Below are positions 1-31,000 of a stretch of 64,000 nt of DNA, piece by piece. How positions within the stretch are numbered: position 1 is the first letter of the stretch; every line of letters begins with the position of its first letter. A program made the translations under genes and the position numbers. The stretch spans positions 30,212,260-30,276,259 of the forward strand of contig NC_034411.1 of assembly GCF_002078875.1 (NCBI RefSeq), in the 5' to 3' direction. The stretch is from Numida meleagris. Its lineage: Eukaryota; Chordata; Aves; Galliformes; Numididae. Under the pieces are notes generated by a model. That model was not told the DNA's origin. It made no database searches and saw nothing but the letters and a program-made list of their open reading frames with translations.

Positions 1-714
1 TCTTTATGCAAGGAACAAACCAAAGATGTTGTATGAAAAGAGCACAAACTAAGGAATACTGGAAGATTTAATCTTCTCTATCCCCATCCAATAGAAAATG
101 AGTAACATCAACTAAACAAACAAGCCAGCAGCTCAGCTTACTTTATATTTAAGCACTTAAGGCTGACATGGTCCATAACTCACCCTTTAACTTAATGGCC
201 AGAAAGCCCTAGAATGACTCCAGCTGACATGGAAGTGAAGAGGAAAACCCCACGTTGGTATGTTTTTCTAATATAACCTCTCCTGTTAGCTGGTGCAAAT
301 GACCAAGTTATCAAATATCTTTTGTCAATCTCCCTGCTGGGTGAAGGGAAACTGGTATACACATTTAAACATGTCATTCACTCAGGAAACAGCAGTGATG
401 CATTCAAATATTTACACCACACTGAGTATGTCAGAAGTGATCTTGGAAACCTAGGTTTTGTATGTCAACCATCTAGCATAAGAGCTGTTTGTTCTCCCAC
501 AATCCCAGTTTTGTTTTAGAGATCAAGCTTCTGTACATTCGCTTAAAAAATAAGGTCATTCTTCTAAATGTTACTAGTTCTCAGCTCCAGTTCCAGCTTC
601 TTCATAGAATCTCTCCTTCCAGATGTCCAGTCCACTCATCCAGCAGTAGTAGATCAAATACCATTAGGTTGTTTCTGGTCAGCATGCAGGCAAACCAGCC
701 TGCGGTTACACTGT
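1..714 (-). other. RNF8: RNF8 3' untranslated region (partial or complete)
   Basis: This is the AT-rich sequence downstream of the RNF8 stop codon (717-715) to the window edge. No other gene is visible. An ATTAAA variant poly(A) hexamer on the minus strand lies at 67-72, followed by a T/G-rich stretch that could be a cleavage site. No AATAAA was found, so the UTR may continue beyond the window. Confidence 0.5.
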
Positions 715-3284
715 TTAGATAATGCAGTAGCTTTCATTATAGTAAGAATCCTCCTCAGAGTCCTCACTGTCGCAACTGCTGATTGACAAGATGGAGCAGA
801 TGGAAGGAATGACACTGCTGTCATTGTCCGTGGCTCGGTTCGCCAACGCATTCCGTTTCTCTGCATTCAAAACAGATATAAAAATTGGTATTAGTCCCTG
901 TACTCTCAAATGCTGCCAAAAAAGCTAGTTTTCTTTGAATCTTCTAGCCTTCGACTAACAGTTTGTATTAGGTCCTTCAAGCTACAGGGCACAGGAATTT
1001 TTTTGCTTCAATTTTCAGCATAAAAAGAACATTCTCTTTATTTGTTGTTTTAAGTTTCCTATATGCCTCTTCATGTCAAGACAGCGCAGATGAGGAAGAG
1101 ACATTCTGCATCCCTTCAGTGGCACACAGTTGGCAGAAGGTAGTGGTTAGTTATTACAACACCTTGCCAGGTAAGAAAGGAGGATGCAACAAAACGTGGT
1201 AAGGAACCTTCAACAAGTAATGGCTTTTCAGGACTCTTAAGGCCCTGTCGAAACCTCCATACCTTTAAGAGCACACACTGTTATACTCGTGTCCATTATA
1301 CTAAAGTTTATTATGTGACTGGGCTTTCCAAGTGCTACTTCCATCATTATTTCAATTTCAACTGATTTTTTCTTAGGAGTTCACACTGAATTAGACACAT
1401 GGCTATCTTCATCTGAATCACAATGCTTCCATCACTGAATGAGCAGATCACACAGAAACAATTCTTCTTTCCTCCCCAAGTGCACCATGGTGAAGCTATA
1501 TGATTTTCTATTACTAATCATTTTATCTAATTATAGCCTACCTTCACTTGATAGATGCTATTAGCCTATTTCCTTTTTGTCTGAACAAGCATCAAGACCG
1601 TATTTTCCACCATGTGAAAACGAAGTGTGCTCCAATAAAGGCAGCACTTCATCCAATCACCATTAGATACCTGATGAGACACTTCAATAGCGCTACAGCA
1701 TATTCTGCAGAAGTGCATATTATACAAGAGCAGTATCAGTTCTGCAAAGGTAAAAGCAAATCAAGAAGCCATGCTGGACAACTTCCGAGCAGCACAGCAC
1801 TTCCTGAGGGAATCAGACTGGCTTGGTTAAATAGGTGATGATTTCAGGTTAGAACTAACAATGTTTAGTCATGTCATTCTATGCCACCATGGAGAATCTG
1901 AAGTATTTCAAAAGTACCTTTCATTAGGAAGGATTTCAAAAAGGCTTTACACACTGCAAAATAAAGGATCATGCACTCACATCTACAAGGGGGAAAGCAG
2001 GACAATTATTTAAGGGAACACAACAATAAGAATTTGTTAAGGGGTAGCAAGAAGTTGTACATTTCAGCACCTAGATACCAGCATCAATTGCTCTAGAAAC
2101 AACATTGGAAGGGGTAAGCAGAAGAGGAATACCTCCATACTGGAATTTTACTCACAGCCTGCATTGTCATGATAGTCTTTTAGTTAAAACAACTTTTTGT
2201 GTTTAGATAAATTCCTTAAGAATTAGTATGGGAGAGCAACTGCCATTTCAGCCATGCATTCATTTACATGACATATTCCCAAAATTCCCTTCAGAGATTC
2301 CTATAAAAATCTAGCATGTCAAAGATAATTCAGACTTTATCATTAGGCATTGCTCTGCTGAGTTTTTGCAATGATGTAGTTGACAGTTTAATCAAAAAGG
2401 GGAATCTTTTAAGGCCCAAGTTTTGCTCTTCTTTAGTGACCTCTTTGAAACCTTTTACAACAACCTTTAGTATGGTTAAATCTTCCGGCTGGACTGTGAA
2501 ATTCATACTGAAGTCTTTTTCGGAACTTTTTATTTTACTTTACTGTGCAGTAAAGCTAGTTACACAATATATCTTAAAATCATTTCCCCATCTCGATTTG
2601 CTGATTCTACCAATAACAAATATCGTCCAGTATTTCTGCTGCATTTTCTGAGCATCTCCTTAGTATATAGGTGCCAAAGAAAGTTGTACAAAATAGATGA
2701 AATGAGAGATTGTACTCATCATGCCACATCCACCCACCTCTCACCTTTCCGCTCTCTGATCAGGGTCAGGCGATGCTCTTTCATTTCCAAATCCAGATTT
2801 TCTACCATCCTGTCAATGCAGTTATCCAGCACCAGAGAGCGTGTCTTTGACTTAATCTCCTGCCTGCAGATAGGGCACTCCACTTTGCGTTTCGTCCATT
2901 CGTCAATACAGTAGGAGCAGAAGCTGTGCGCACAGTTCAGAGTGACTGCCTGTGGAATTTAAGGGAGAGATACTTACGACAGCACGCTCAAGCAAGCATC
3001 GTAAAGAAAAAAAGCCTCACTGAAGTCAGAAAATGTTAAACAAATACCTCCTATAGGGAAAGGCTGGGGAAGAAGCCCAAAGGTCTTTTCTTTAGCCTTT
3101 GTAGGGGTTGCATGTAAAATAACTCTCCCATTGCAGAATACAGACAAGTTTACATGGTAGTGGATTCACCATAATCACAGCAAGTCTACAGCTAAGTCAG
3201 AAAAACTAACAGAACAAATGAATTGCATTATAATATCCCCCAATTTGAAAAGGTCAAGTTGTGGAATAACTCAGATAATGTAAG

Positions 3285-3307
3285 ATAATAATAATAATAA
3301 TAATAAT
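3285..3307. repeat. (AAT)n microsatellite in RNF8 intron 6
   Basis: An uninterrupted ATA/AAT trinucleotide run of about seven units lies between RNF8 coding exons 6 and 7. A shorter partial copy of the same motif follows about 10 bp downstream. Confidence 0.9.
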
Positions 3308-6300
3308 GTAAGATAATAATATTCTGCATCTGAAGTCAGAAACTAAAATTCTAACCAAGCCCTAGATCATTTTAAGAAGGCTAATAGGTTTCCTACAGTA
3401 GAAATGAATTGAATGAAACTGAAATTCTAGTAAAAAATGAACAGATAGAACAAGTCTACATTTCAGGCATCATCTGCCTATAGCTTCCTAAATTAGTTTC
3501 TCTCTCTCAAAAGAGTTTATCTGAACAACATAAATGGTTTAGAACTTGATGAACACTGCACCCCCCCTTCCCTTACTAACCTGTTCTTATACCTAATGCT
3601 GAAGCTGCCCAACCCTAGTCAACTTAAAGCAAGGTCTACCACAGAATGCCCGAGCAGGCTGTCAGCAGCACCTCAGAGCACCAGTTCAAACACTATTAAC
3701 TCCTGCAAGCCTGAATGCATCTTAGGATTAAGCATTCATATCTATGCAGGTAGAGACGTTAAAGCTGAACTTCTTGCCCAGAAGAATTTTTAGAGCAGAC
3801 AGAATGGGTTTCTGGACCAGCCCTTACCACAAGTCATCTTGTTGGGTCTGTTAATTTACAGAAGTAAAGAAAAGAAAGCTTGACTATTACTTTTGCAGAA
3901 GTAGAGAAAGCTTTTCAAGACTCTTCTTTACTGGCAAAGCCATACTGGCTTAAACGTACCTCTATGAAGTGCTCAGAACAGATTGTGCACTGCAGCTCAT
4001 TCTCTAACACATCATTCATCTGATTCAACACTTCTTCTTTTTGGGCTCTCACTTTTTCCTTCTCCACCTATGGAAAAAACAAATACGGTCAGTTATGAAC
4101 AACAAGGATCGATATAATAATGGTGGGAATTGCACCTGTGGAGGAATACAGTACAAGTAGAAAATCATACTGCTATAAATTTTTCCATGTCAAGTTTGTG
4201 TTTGTTATGTACCCAGATTTGTAACCTCCTCCTCTTTGAAGTTACAGCAGTACTGAGAATATTCCTGCCCGTTATAAAGTGCTTGCAAGAAAGAGTAGCC
4301 GTTTACTAAAGTCCCCTTCAGCCTACTGATGATCCCTACCCTCACCCTCCATTCTTGCATATTTCTGTGCAAATTCTGGAAATCTGAATCAGCTGCCAGA
4401 CCAAGACAAGAGCTTTTCACCACAGAAGGCAACACACAGTCAAAGCAAATGGTAAATAAACCATTTATTCTGTCACAGCATATCATATTTCACTTATGGA
4501 GAACTTGTTTTTATTCCTTACCTTGGTTTCCTCCAGTTCTTTATTCTTGGCTCGAATTATCTCCTCAAAATCTTTTTTACTACGGCTCAATTCTTCCATC
4601 AGAGCATGATGCTGTAATGATACCATCCCAAAAATAAGAGTGTTATTCTAAGCTACCCTATTAAATATACGTGGCTCTAATCATGAGGTTCAGCATACTC
4701 ATTTCTCCTGTCTTCTCCTAAAAAAGCAACATCTGTCTATATGAGTTGGAGTGTTAAGTTAAGGCAGTTTACCCTGAACTTAAAACTGCAATGTAGTGTC
4801 AGTTATTTATGACCTTCCCAGCGGCATGATACTTTTCATTTCCTCTCTCAAGTTACTCTTTCTCGTCTATCTTTAGACAACTCCCTTCTTGCAGTGACAC
4901 AAAAGACACACCAACTCCTGTAGTTTTACAAGATAAAAGCAAGCAGCATTAAACAAGAAAAACGTGCCATACAACAATGAATGAGAAAAAAAGGCCTAAA
5001 CTCTACAGCATATGTTGTTCATAATAAAACTCACTACAGGACATGGTAGTAAAAATCAACATTTGACAATAAGTGACATGCATGAGGCACAGCCATGTCA
5101 CTGCAGAATGAACCTGGGCACCAGACGGTACAATAGGAACTTCTCTGAACAGAACTTACTCCAACTACTGAAGTTCCCTATGCTTATCAAAGCAGCTGTA
5201 TTTTGTGTACTTTGACTCTAATTGGAGTTGGCACTTAAACAATATTGGGTTCTACCAGAAATAATAGGCAGGACTGTCACAGGACACAGAAAAGAGACAA
5301 GAAGAAAGGCTGTTCACATAATTACTTTTAAATATATCAAAAACATATGAATAAGCTTTATATGACATGGTGGAGTACTGCAGAGAGGAAAATGCCCAAA
5401 ACTATCACCTCAAAGTTTTCAATAATTACCTGGCTTTCTGCTGATTTTTCCCAGCTAGGACTGGGGACAATTTGCAAAGTAGTAGCAAACAACCACTTCA
5501 TAACCAAGAGAAACACCTACACAAGCAACCAACACTCAAAAGGCTTTGGGCTATTATTACAGCTTATGAATGTTCTACCCAGACACAGCACATTCCAGGC
5601 ACCACTCCACAATCATAAAATTAATGACACCAGCTGCTATTGCAGCATTCTGGATGCATGTGTTCTTACATCTTTGCTCATCTACTTTGATTGTAAACGT
5701 TTCAAAACAAAGATTGAGCCTTCAATATGGTGTGCAGTAGCACATAAGTTCTTAAAGAAAACTCAACATAATACTTCAGTCACCTCCCAGTATCACTGAA
5801 TAACAGAACGCAGGATTTCATTCCACTTTCAAAGCCTGTCTTAATAGGCCACTCCATTTTGAAAGGCATGTTAAAATTCAGCCTAATGGACTCCAAGTGT
5901 TTGGCAACATCTGCTATTTACTTTACATTTCAGTTTGGTTTTCTTGTCACTATCTTGACTGCATCGATCACATTTGAGTATCAAGGTGTATTTGACACAC
6001 AAGTGTCATGAAAGCCTGTCAACATACACAGCAGGGCTGGCTGAATCTCTTTCTGGATTAGCCTTCCAAAACAAAAGACTTTTTAGAAAGAAAGCCTAGA
6101 AAACCTACGCAGGTGACAGTCGCTCCCAAAAACATTCCTAACCAAGGCTAATTCTTTTTTCTGTTGTTTAAAACCACCAAAGCAACTTTCCCAAAACAGA
6201 TAACCAGAGGACAGACCTCACAAAAATGTCCACCAGCATGCTGACCAAATTCAAGTAGAATCACAACAGCTGCTTAATGCTTTCTAAAAGCACACATTCT

Positions 6301-9300
6301 TGTGTTATCTGCTGGCACACAGCAACTCCCAAAAAGGGAGGCCTATCACTTTCTAACAGTAATTTGGTCTGTAGAAGATGAAGACCACTCGAAATGCACT
6401 TCAGGCAGAGTCCTCGTCTTCCACCAAGAGGCCACAGCAGTAAGATTTAACAATATGAGTTACATAGTTAGACCAAGTAGACTTAATTACTTGCCTCTTG
6501 CAGAACCTGGGCCAGCTGCTCCTTCAGATTCTCTCCCCCATCTTGCCACTTTACTCCCTGAAGAAAAACAAAAAAACAGAACACCAAAACTAGACATTTT
6601 TGCAGTAAGAAAATTATAGAAGGAAGAAAAAAATATTTGAAGATAACACAGGAATGAAAATGACTGTTTTGTACATTAGCTTATATACTTAAAGAAACAA
6701 TACTGATTTTCAGCAAAACCTGAGAAGGCCCACTCTAGCGATTCATGTGTACTACTGAAATTAAAGCTATCATTTACTGTGAGGAGCTAAAATGAACGTA
6801 ACGTTTACAGTTCCACACTTGGAACAATTCCATGTTACTCTAGCTCCAAAGACACTGCAATGCTCACAGAAGCCAGAAAGTCAGCAATAGCTTACACATG
6901 AGAAAAAGCTGCAGCTCTACCTTTGAACACATTTAAATAGGTCAGACAGTGCTACAGCTTCAGGTGAACTTCCCTTTATCCTAAGCACACAACTCCAAAC
7001 CTCCTGTACTTCTGATACAGTATCTTGCCTTTAGCAGCAGACTTTAAAAGGAAGTAACTGATGAGTCATGAAAGTAACTCCCAGATGAATTATTACTTAT
7101 TGAATACTTACTTACTTCTTCCTTTAAACCAGATTTCAAATAAACCCAAACAGAAAGAAAGACTTGTAGCTTCCTATCTAAAAAAAGTTATCAACATACA
7201 CATACTGCTTGAAGGTACTTGCAGGTAGCAAGGAGAGACTATTTTTCTCATGTAAAAAGAAAAAAAAACAAAAACATCATCAACAACAAAAAAATCCTCT
7301 TTCCTCAAGCTCTGAATTGAGAAAGACAAAAAATGATGCACTTGCTTGGAAAGGAAATGGATTCCCCGTGTGAACTTAGCATTAATTCAGAAACAGTTGT
7401 ATACTAGAAAAAATTCCCACTTCAGGCAAGTACTTTTTAATTTGTCCTCTTTGTAACCACAGAGGATCAGAGAGTTTTAATTTTATAATTAAAAAAAAGC
7501 TCAAAACACACAGACCAAAATGATTACCTCCAGCTTCTGCTGCTCTTTAGAGAATGTCCTCTCCAGCTCTTCCACCTGCTGCTGATGCTGCACTTGTTCT
7601 GTGCATAGCTTGTCCTGCAGCTCTTGCAGCTCCTTTTCCATTGCTAGGATCGTCTTCTGAGCAGCCTTCCTGCGCTTCTGCTTTGCATTCAGAACTGCTG
7701 TCTGCTTCTCCTGCACTTTGACTTTTAACTTCTTTATATCTATGAGAGTTTTCCTCAGCTTTTCCAGGCCAGTCCACGACTGAGAAAGTGCAGAGCGTTT
7801 CTGGTCCTGGTGAGCAACAGCCACAGCTTTCTCAGCGCGATCAGGGCTACCACGCGCTGGACCGCCATCGTCCTCACTTGATCCAGGAGAGGGCAGCCTG
7901 ACGTCCATCCTGTCTGTCAACTGTTTTGCCTCTCCTACTCTTCCCAATGGATTACTCAAAGGTTCACCACCACATGACACTCTGTCTCTTTTGGATCTGG
8001 AATTTGAAGGGCCTTCTGATCCAGATGTCTCCGATTCCTCCAAAGTAAATTTACGTTTAGATCTTGAGGTCTTAGCTTTCCCCAGGTCACTCCTTTGGGC
8101 TAAAAAGGGTCTGATTTTCTCCCACTCCTCTTTAATTACTTCATACTCATATTCAGCAGTCTCTCTGTTTTCCAAAGGCACTCCCAACTGGATGCGGTCT
8201 CCTTCTGCTATAGGATAGGTTTTTGAAGGATCCAGACGCTGTTTATTAAGCCAAACTCCATTTAGACTCTGAATATAAACAAAGAATCAGCAAGATTCAA
8301 TATACAGTTACAAAGTCAACCTCAAGTTATTTCTGGCAACTGTAAACATATCCAGTCTCTGCAGTATTGCAGACAGAACAAGCCACCTCTTTAAATAAAC
8401 CTTGCAATACCCAACCTAATGGCTCAATGCCCCATTTATTACAGTCAATGCATTATATTTTATTTGCCTCACATTATTACTACATTTTGAATTTTTGTGT
8501 ACAAGCACTAAGAACAAAATTAATATATGCACTTGTACAGGTGGAAAAGAACTAAGTCTAAGGGAAAGAAACTACCCAAAAGCTTCGGAGGAAATAAGAA
8601 CTAGCCAACCAAAAAATTTTGTAATACATCATTGACAAGAACAAAGAACACTGCAGTAATTATTCTTGACAATGTCACCTGAAATCCAAGAAGAAACTAG
8701 AAAAGAAAAATGAGCATAGCTTGCACTGCCTAATGAAAGAAAAAAAAATGAGACAGTTCTCATAAATACAAGGAAAATATAAACAGGGGAAAGGTTCTTC
8801 AAGAGATTATGTTCTAATCAGAAAAAGGTGTGGTGTTTTTTTTTGTTGTTGTTGTTTTGTTTGTTTTTTAATTAGGCACTAGCTCAAGAAATAGTTTTGA
8901 AAATCAGAGAAACAGAGCTGCCCTCAAGACGAATGCAGAGTCATTAGCAACTGACATATCCCAAAAAGATTTGACAAAACAACTTCACAAAAATGGTAGC
9001 AGTGATAACATACAGCTATTAAAGCTAATCTACCATAGATATTTCCAGTCATACAAACACTGTAAAATTTCGAGATTATACAGTTACTGCAGTACAGCCT
9101 TGTTTAAGAGTAATTTTAACAGTAGCCACTGCCTTCATTTTTGGCTAATCTGTTGTTGACCTAAACATCCTTCAAGACCGTATGACGTATTGAACATTTT
9201 TTGCTGTACTGGTGCTATTTTAAGGCAAGTTACTGATTCCACAGCTTTCAGCACGATTGAGAAAGTGCAGAGTTCATGATTAAAAAAAGAAAACAGATCA

Positions 9301-11029
9301 CCACGGAGAAAGACAGACCTAGCTGAAGACTCTGATCTCAACACTTTTTCTACATTCTAATCAGCTGAGGAGAATTTTAAGCAGAATACATTTGAAGATA
9401 ACGCAAAGCATGCTTTTTCCTAACAATAGATTCCTGCTGTAGTTGGTTATAATCAAAGCAATTTTGTCACTGCGATAGCAGTGTGCCCTTTTCTTAGCAG
9501 TACAGGAACACTATCTTTCTGAACGCTACATTTTATTTATCTATTTATTTTAAATTAGAGGAACACAAAGTAAGTTCACAGACCGCAAAGTGCTCTGTGT
9601 AGGATTGTAATTGTCTGAAAACGTGAGACCAAGGGACAAGTCCACATAAAGAAAGCAATAGGGCCTGCATCCCAACTGCAGCAGACCAAAGCTTCCTGCT
9701 ACACCTGCACAACAGACACGATGTGCTTCCATGGACCTTCCATCACACTTATACGATATTATAATCAAAGATCATACTTTGTTTGATCCCAAACAAGGCA
9801 TTGTCTACAGTGAAACTAAGAGTAAAAGGTCTTTAGTCAGTCTCTGTACCTTATTATCCTTAACAGTCCACTGCCCTTCTGCATTTTGCTGGAAAACACA
9901 GTGCTTACGAGAAATCATCAAGGGACAGGTCTTTGACACCAGCTGGTACGTGAGATCTAATCCTCGACCTACAGTTACCTAAAAATGAAGCAGTTGAAAC
10001 AAAAAATCAGCAAGACAGTAAATAAAAACCATATGAACTCAATATAAGTACAGCAGAAAGCTACCTTGATTAGCATCTTAAAGCTATTTCTTAAGAGTTC
10101 GGAACTGTATGCTATTTTGTGTTGTTGGGTGGTTTGTTTGTTTGTTTTGCTTTAAATTCAAGAGTAACTAGAAATTGAAGTTTGAAGCACTCTCTTTCTC
10201 TCCCATTGATAAAAATTTGATTGCTGCAAGACAGGTTACAACCTTGGTTTCAGAGAAAATTTTCTCAGCAGCAAAGCTGCTTGAAGTAACTCTCACTCCA
10301 TCCATGCCTTACCTCATTCACATCCTAACTAAACAGTGTTTCTTCAAACCAATGCAATAGCGTGAGTCTCAAAATTTTGTCTTTAGCTAACAGCATCTGT
10401 ACAACTCTCTGTAAACAGGAAAGAGACAGGACAAAAATAGCCCAGAAAACTGTCATCAAAAAAATGCACGTGCAATTGTTCCCTTAAAGCACAATACCTA
10501 AGCTACGTGCTGTTCATCGCCAGTCTGAAAGTAATCTAAATAATCTGATTAGAACCCAACCGCATCTTCTGGAACTAGCAGGCATAAGGTCATGGTACAG
10601 TTTCATAGTATCTTGTTCAATCTGATCTAATTGCAGGCTGCCGTTTAAGGTACAGCTCTGCTCTCCTTCTCTCCTGCGAAATATCACCACCCTGCAGAGT
10701 GGTGCAGCAAAGAGAGCTTCACTTCAGCGAGATTCTCCGTGCAATTTGTAGAGCCTGTGCTCCAAGTCTGGCACATTCCCTCACGTGCACCTGTTGCTGA
10801 GTATGTGTGCACACCTCCTGGCTCCAAATCCCCCCGAGAATGCTTTTCCCTGCGTCCTACTGAGACATAACTGAAGCAGATGCAAAGTATGACCTAAGTA
10901 ACTTAGGCATAAAAATCGAATGCACTGTGCAGTGCTGACCCCGGTAAGCGAGGCTTTTTTCCCCTTATGCTATAGTATGTAGACGTGAGCTGATGCTAAG
11001 GACTGTAACAGCGAGGGATGCAGGAAATT

Positions 11030-27710
<16,681 letters not shown>

Positions 27711-28080
27711 AATAACTGTGAAGCTTTGGTGGCAGGACAGCTGCAAGCTACGTGGATACTTGATGCAGAGCGCATGTTATACTGTGCTGATCTGAAAGGT
27801 TTAGCAGCTCCCACAGTGAACACTGCTGCAACCACTGCATTGGAGCACTTGGCATCTGGCCATCAGGGATGAGCAGAGAGTCTGTTCTTGATACCACTGA
27901 CAGAACGATGCTGCCTGTTTTCAGCATGGGTGTATGGGGAGTCAGTCTCAGAAGGCACCAGCTTCTTCTGGAACAGTGCAGTTCTTGCCATAAGACCAGC
28001 ACTGGGAGGCTCTGTGAGAGCATGAGGAGATGACTGTCTTATCTCAAAGCTATTAAACAATGGAGAGTCCTTGGAACAAC
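27711..28080 (+). other. AARS2: AARS2 3'UTR with ATTAAA poly(A) signal
   Basis: This is the sequence after the AARS2 stop codon. An ATTAAA hexamer at 28052-28057, about 340 nt past the stop, is followed by a TGTGACGTGG-type GU-rich stretch, so cleavage near 28075-28085 is plausible. No AATAAA occurs closer. The end is inferred. Confidence 0.5.
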
Positions 28081-31000
28081 TGGCCAAATGCTACAGGAGC
28101 TTGTGACGTGGCCAGAGGGGTGCTGGAGAGGGTATGGGGGGCAGGGACGACTGGGACAGTTCATGCCATCAGTTAAAAGTACTGTTAATGCCTGATGTTG
28201 AACAGCTGCTGTGTTTCACCCTAGCCACAGCAGTACCAGATATGGGGAGTGGAGGGGATGCTCTGTCTTACTGGGAAAATGCTTTTCCCATTTGCTTCTG
28301 CATTCATGTTACTATATTAATAGCTGCTGCTAGAGATGATGTCTCCTCTTGGTACTGGAGAGTAGGTGTGTGAGGAGGAGGAGAGGCTGAGCTGCTTCTG
28401 CATCATACTCCAAAAGCAGAGCCTGGGCTTGCCAATAGCAGCCTTACAAATTTAACCTCCCTTTGTGCTTTTTTTTTTTTCCTTTCAACTTTAAAGCCAC
28501 CGACACCTTGTAAGTTTTTGCCCAGCCTCTTAAGGTACAGGGATCTGTGTATGCTGACCTTCAAGGTAATGTCTCTGCAGGCAGAAAAAATGCAAGTTAA
28601 GCTGCCACCAGCATTCACCTGGCCAGCCAAGGGCTGCTGCAGCAGAGGCTTCCAGAGCAGCGGTGGTGTTCTCAGGGGCTTTTTGAAGGAATCCTGTCTC
28701 TGCTGCAGGAGCTGATGGGCTCTCAGCACTGGGGAAGGAGCCTGCTGAGATGAGTGGGCAGCAGTGACACAGCTGCATGACATCCCAGCTCTGCTATACT
28801 TCACCATGAGAAATAAGCCCCAGGTGCCCTGAGCAGAGGCACTAGGGGAAAGTTTCTTCTTTCTGACCCTGAAGGGATTTAAGTAGGTCATCAGTGAGGT
28901 CACAGCACATCCAAGCCATGATCTTGCTGTAGCTTTGTAGCACAAAACCTGCCCTGTAACTGAAGGAGAGGAAGCATCTCAACCCACCAAAGAGCAGTTG
29001 TGTGGAGGCCCCAGGCTGGTAAAGTGGGCTGCTGCGGTAGAAATGCTGGTTTCTGAGATGTGGCTGTGCTGGACCATCGCTGATCCCAGAAGACCGCATT
29101 TCATGCTGTTCTCCTGGCTAAATCCCAGTGTGCAGAATGACGTTCCCTCCTCCTGTTTTCCTGCCACAGAAGGACAACATGCTCATGTCCCATGCTACAG
29201 GCATCACTGCCACCTTTCTCTATTTCAGCAGTAGCTAGAGCAGTGCTCAGCTGGGAGAGCTTGAGGCGATGAAACACAAGTTTTAAATACAGATCTCTCA
29301 CCAAAATAGCAGCCTACATTCCCTTACATTCACTAGAGATCTAAGGTGCAAGCAGTCCCTGTGCATGCATTGCAACTCCAAACAGCACGGGCTGCATGCA
29401 CATGCACACACACACACACACACACACACAGGACAGTGGGAAGTGGGAAACTAATTAAGAAGTGATGAGGTTTTTTTTGCTGTGAACAGGTGCTGTCAAG
29501 TTGGCAACAGCTCTGTAAGTCCAGATGGACCCCCAAGGTCCCAGAAGGGCATGCACAATGCATGTGATTGGCAGCCCGGATTCCAGGCAGCTACCTGACT
29601 TTGTGTAAAGGACCAACCAAATTAGGCTTTTCCCAGCTGGAAGAGCTGCACATGTGGGATGAGAAATGGGGCTCTGCAGGGTACATAACCCTCTAGCCCA
29701 GCGGCCATGGGTCTCTGTCCCACTCTCTGACAGCGCAGCAGCCTCAGCAGAGGGCTGGGGTTGGAGGGTAGGGAGCCCTGGACAGATTGGTGAGTAGAAC
29801 CAAAGAGGGCTTGCTAGGGAAGGCATCAGGAGTACCTGAAAGGCAGCCTGCATGGAGAGATGGTGGGGCAAGTTGCTCAGGGTTTGCTAAAGAGAGGAGC
29901 TGGCAGCAGAACAGGGAGCACAGGCCGAGTTTCTCCAGCTGCATGTGTAATCCCACAAGGGCCATCTCCAGCCTGTGTCTCAGGGACATCCCCAAGACTC
30001 CTGGCATTGCTGCAGGCCTGAGTTTTGCACACTTCATCGAGCCAACAGGAAGAACCAAGTTGGATGTGACCCATAATTGTCCAGCTGCACTGGGGCCGGG
30101 AGAAGCTGAGGACCACTGTCACGCTCAATAGCAAGATGGGTCACCCCTTATAAACTGGCTCAGTGACATCTCTTCCTAAAAGCGGCTGAGGAGGAAAGAA
30201 AAAGTAGGGGAAATATAGGGAGCAAAGCCTGTGGGGAGCCTTACGCCGCCTGACATGGGTCAGAGCAGCCCCTGGCCCAAAGCACCTCTCCAACCCCAGC
30301 CCTGGTGGCCAAGCCCCAGGGGCATGGCTGGGCAAGAGATGGAGAAGCACAGAAAGGCATTTCATGGGGGATCCCAGAGCTCACCTGTGCTGCCTGCCCT
30401 TCATGGCCGGCCAGCTCACTTTGTGAGGATGACCATGCTTTGCAGTAGGCTCTGGAGATTCAATTACAGCTGGTGTTTCTGTGCCACTTGCTGAGAGCAG
30501 CAATTGACTGGGCTGCAACCCGAGCTCCTCTGGAAAGCATTGGGAAAACCCAGAAGGTAAGCACAGCTACAACCACGGCCAGCCCTAGGTGCTGCGCTGC
30601 TGCTGCCCACCACATGTAATGTCTCCCCTGAGACTGCAGAGGGGTTGCAGGGAGGCCTGACCTGTTGTGCTGGGGCAGGCTGACTGCAGTTCTGCACTGC
30701 ACCCTGTGCCCCTGTAGCTCTCTCCCGCAGGGGCTGTCATCCTCCGGGCCCTGCTGCCATTTCAGCCAGCCGTGACACTCCTGAGTCTGCACGGGCATGG
30801 GGTTGCTATTGTAGTCCTCAGCACAGGTCCTGGTATCTCCATCTCCCTCTGGTCCTCGCCCAGCCTCCCCTCATGCACCGCCCCATTCCTCTGCACCAGA
30901 GGTTGCACGGGTTACAGCTCCAGGAACAGGAAGATAAATCAGAAGCTACGTAGACCTTCTTTTCACATGGTGAGGAATTATTTACACTCGGGTTGGGATT

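Noticed and set aside
6485..6494. GTAATT at 6490-6485 as the RNF8 exon 4 donor instead of GC
   Set aside because: It would add 4 nt, shift the frame into exon 5 and break the conserved join between QE and HHALMEEL.
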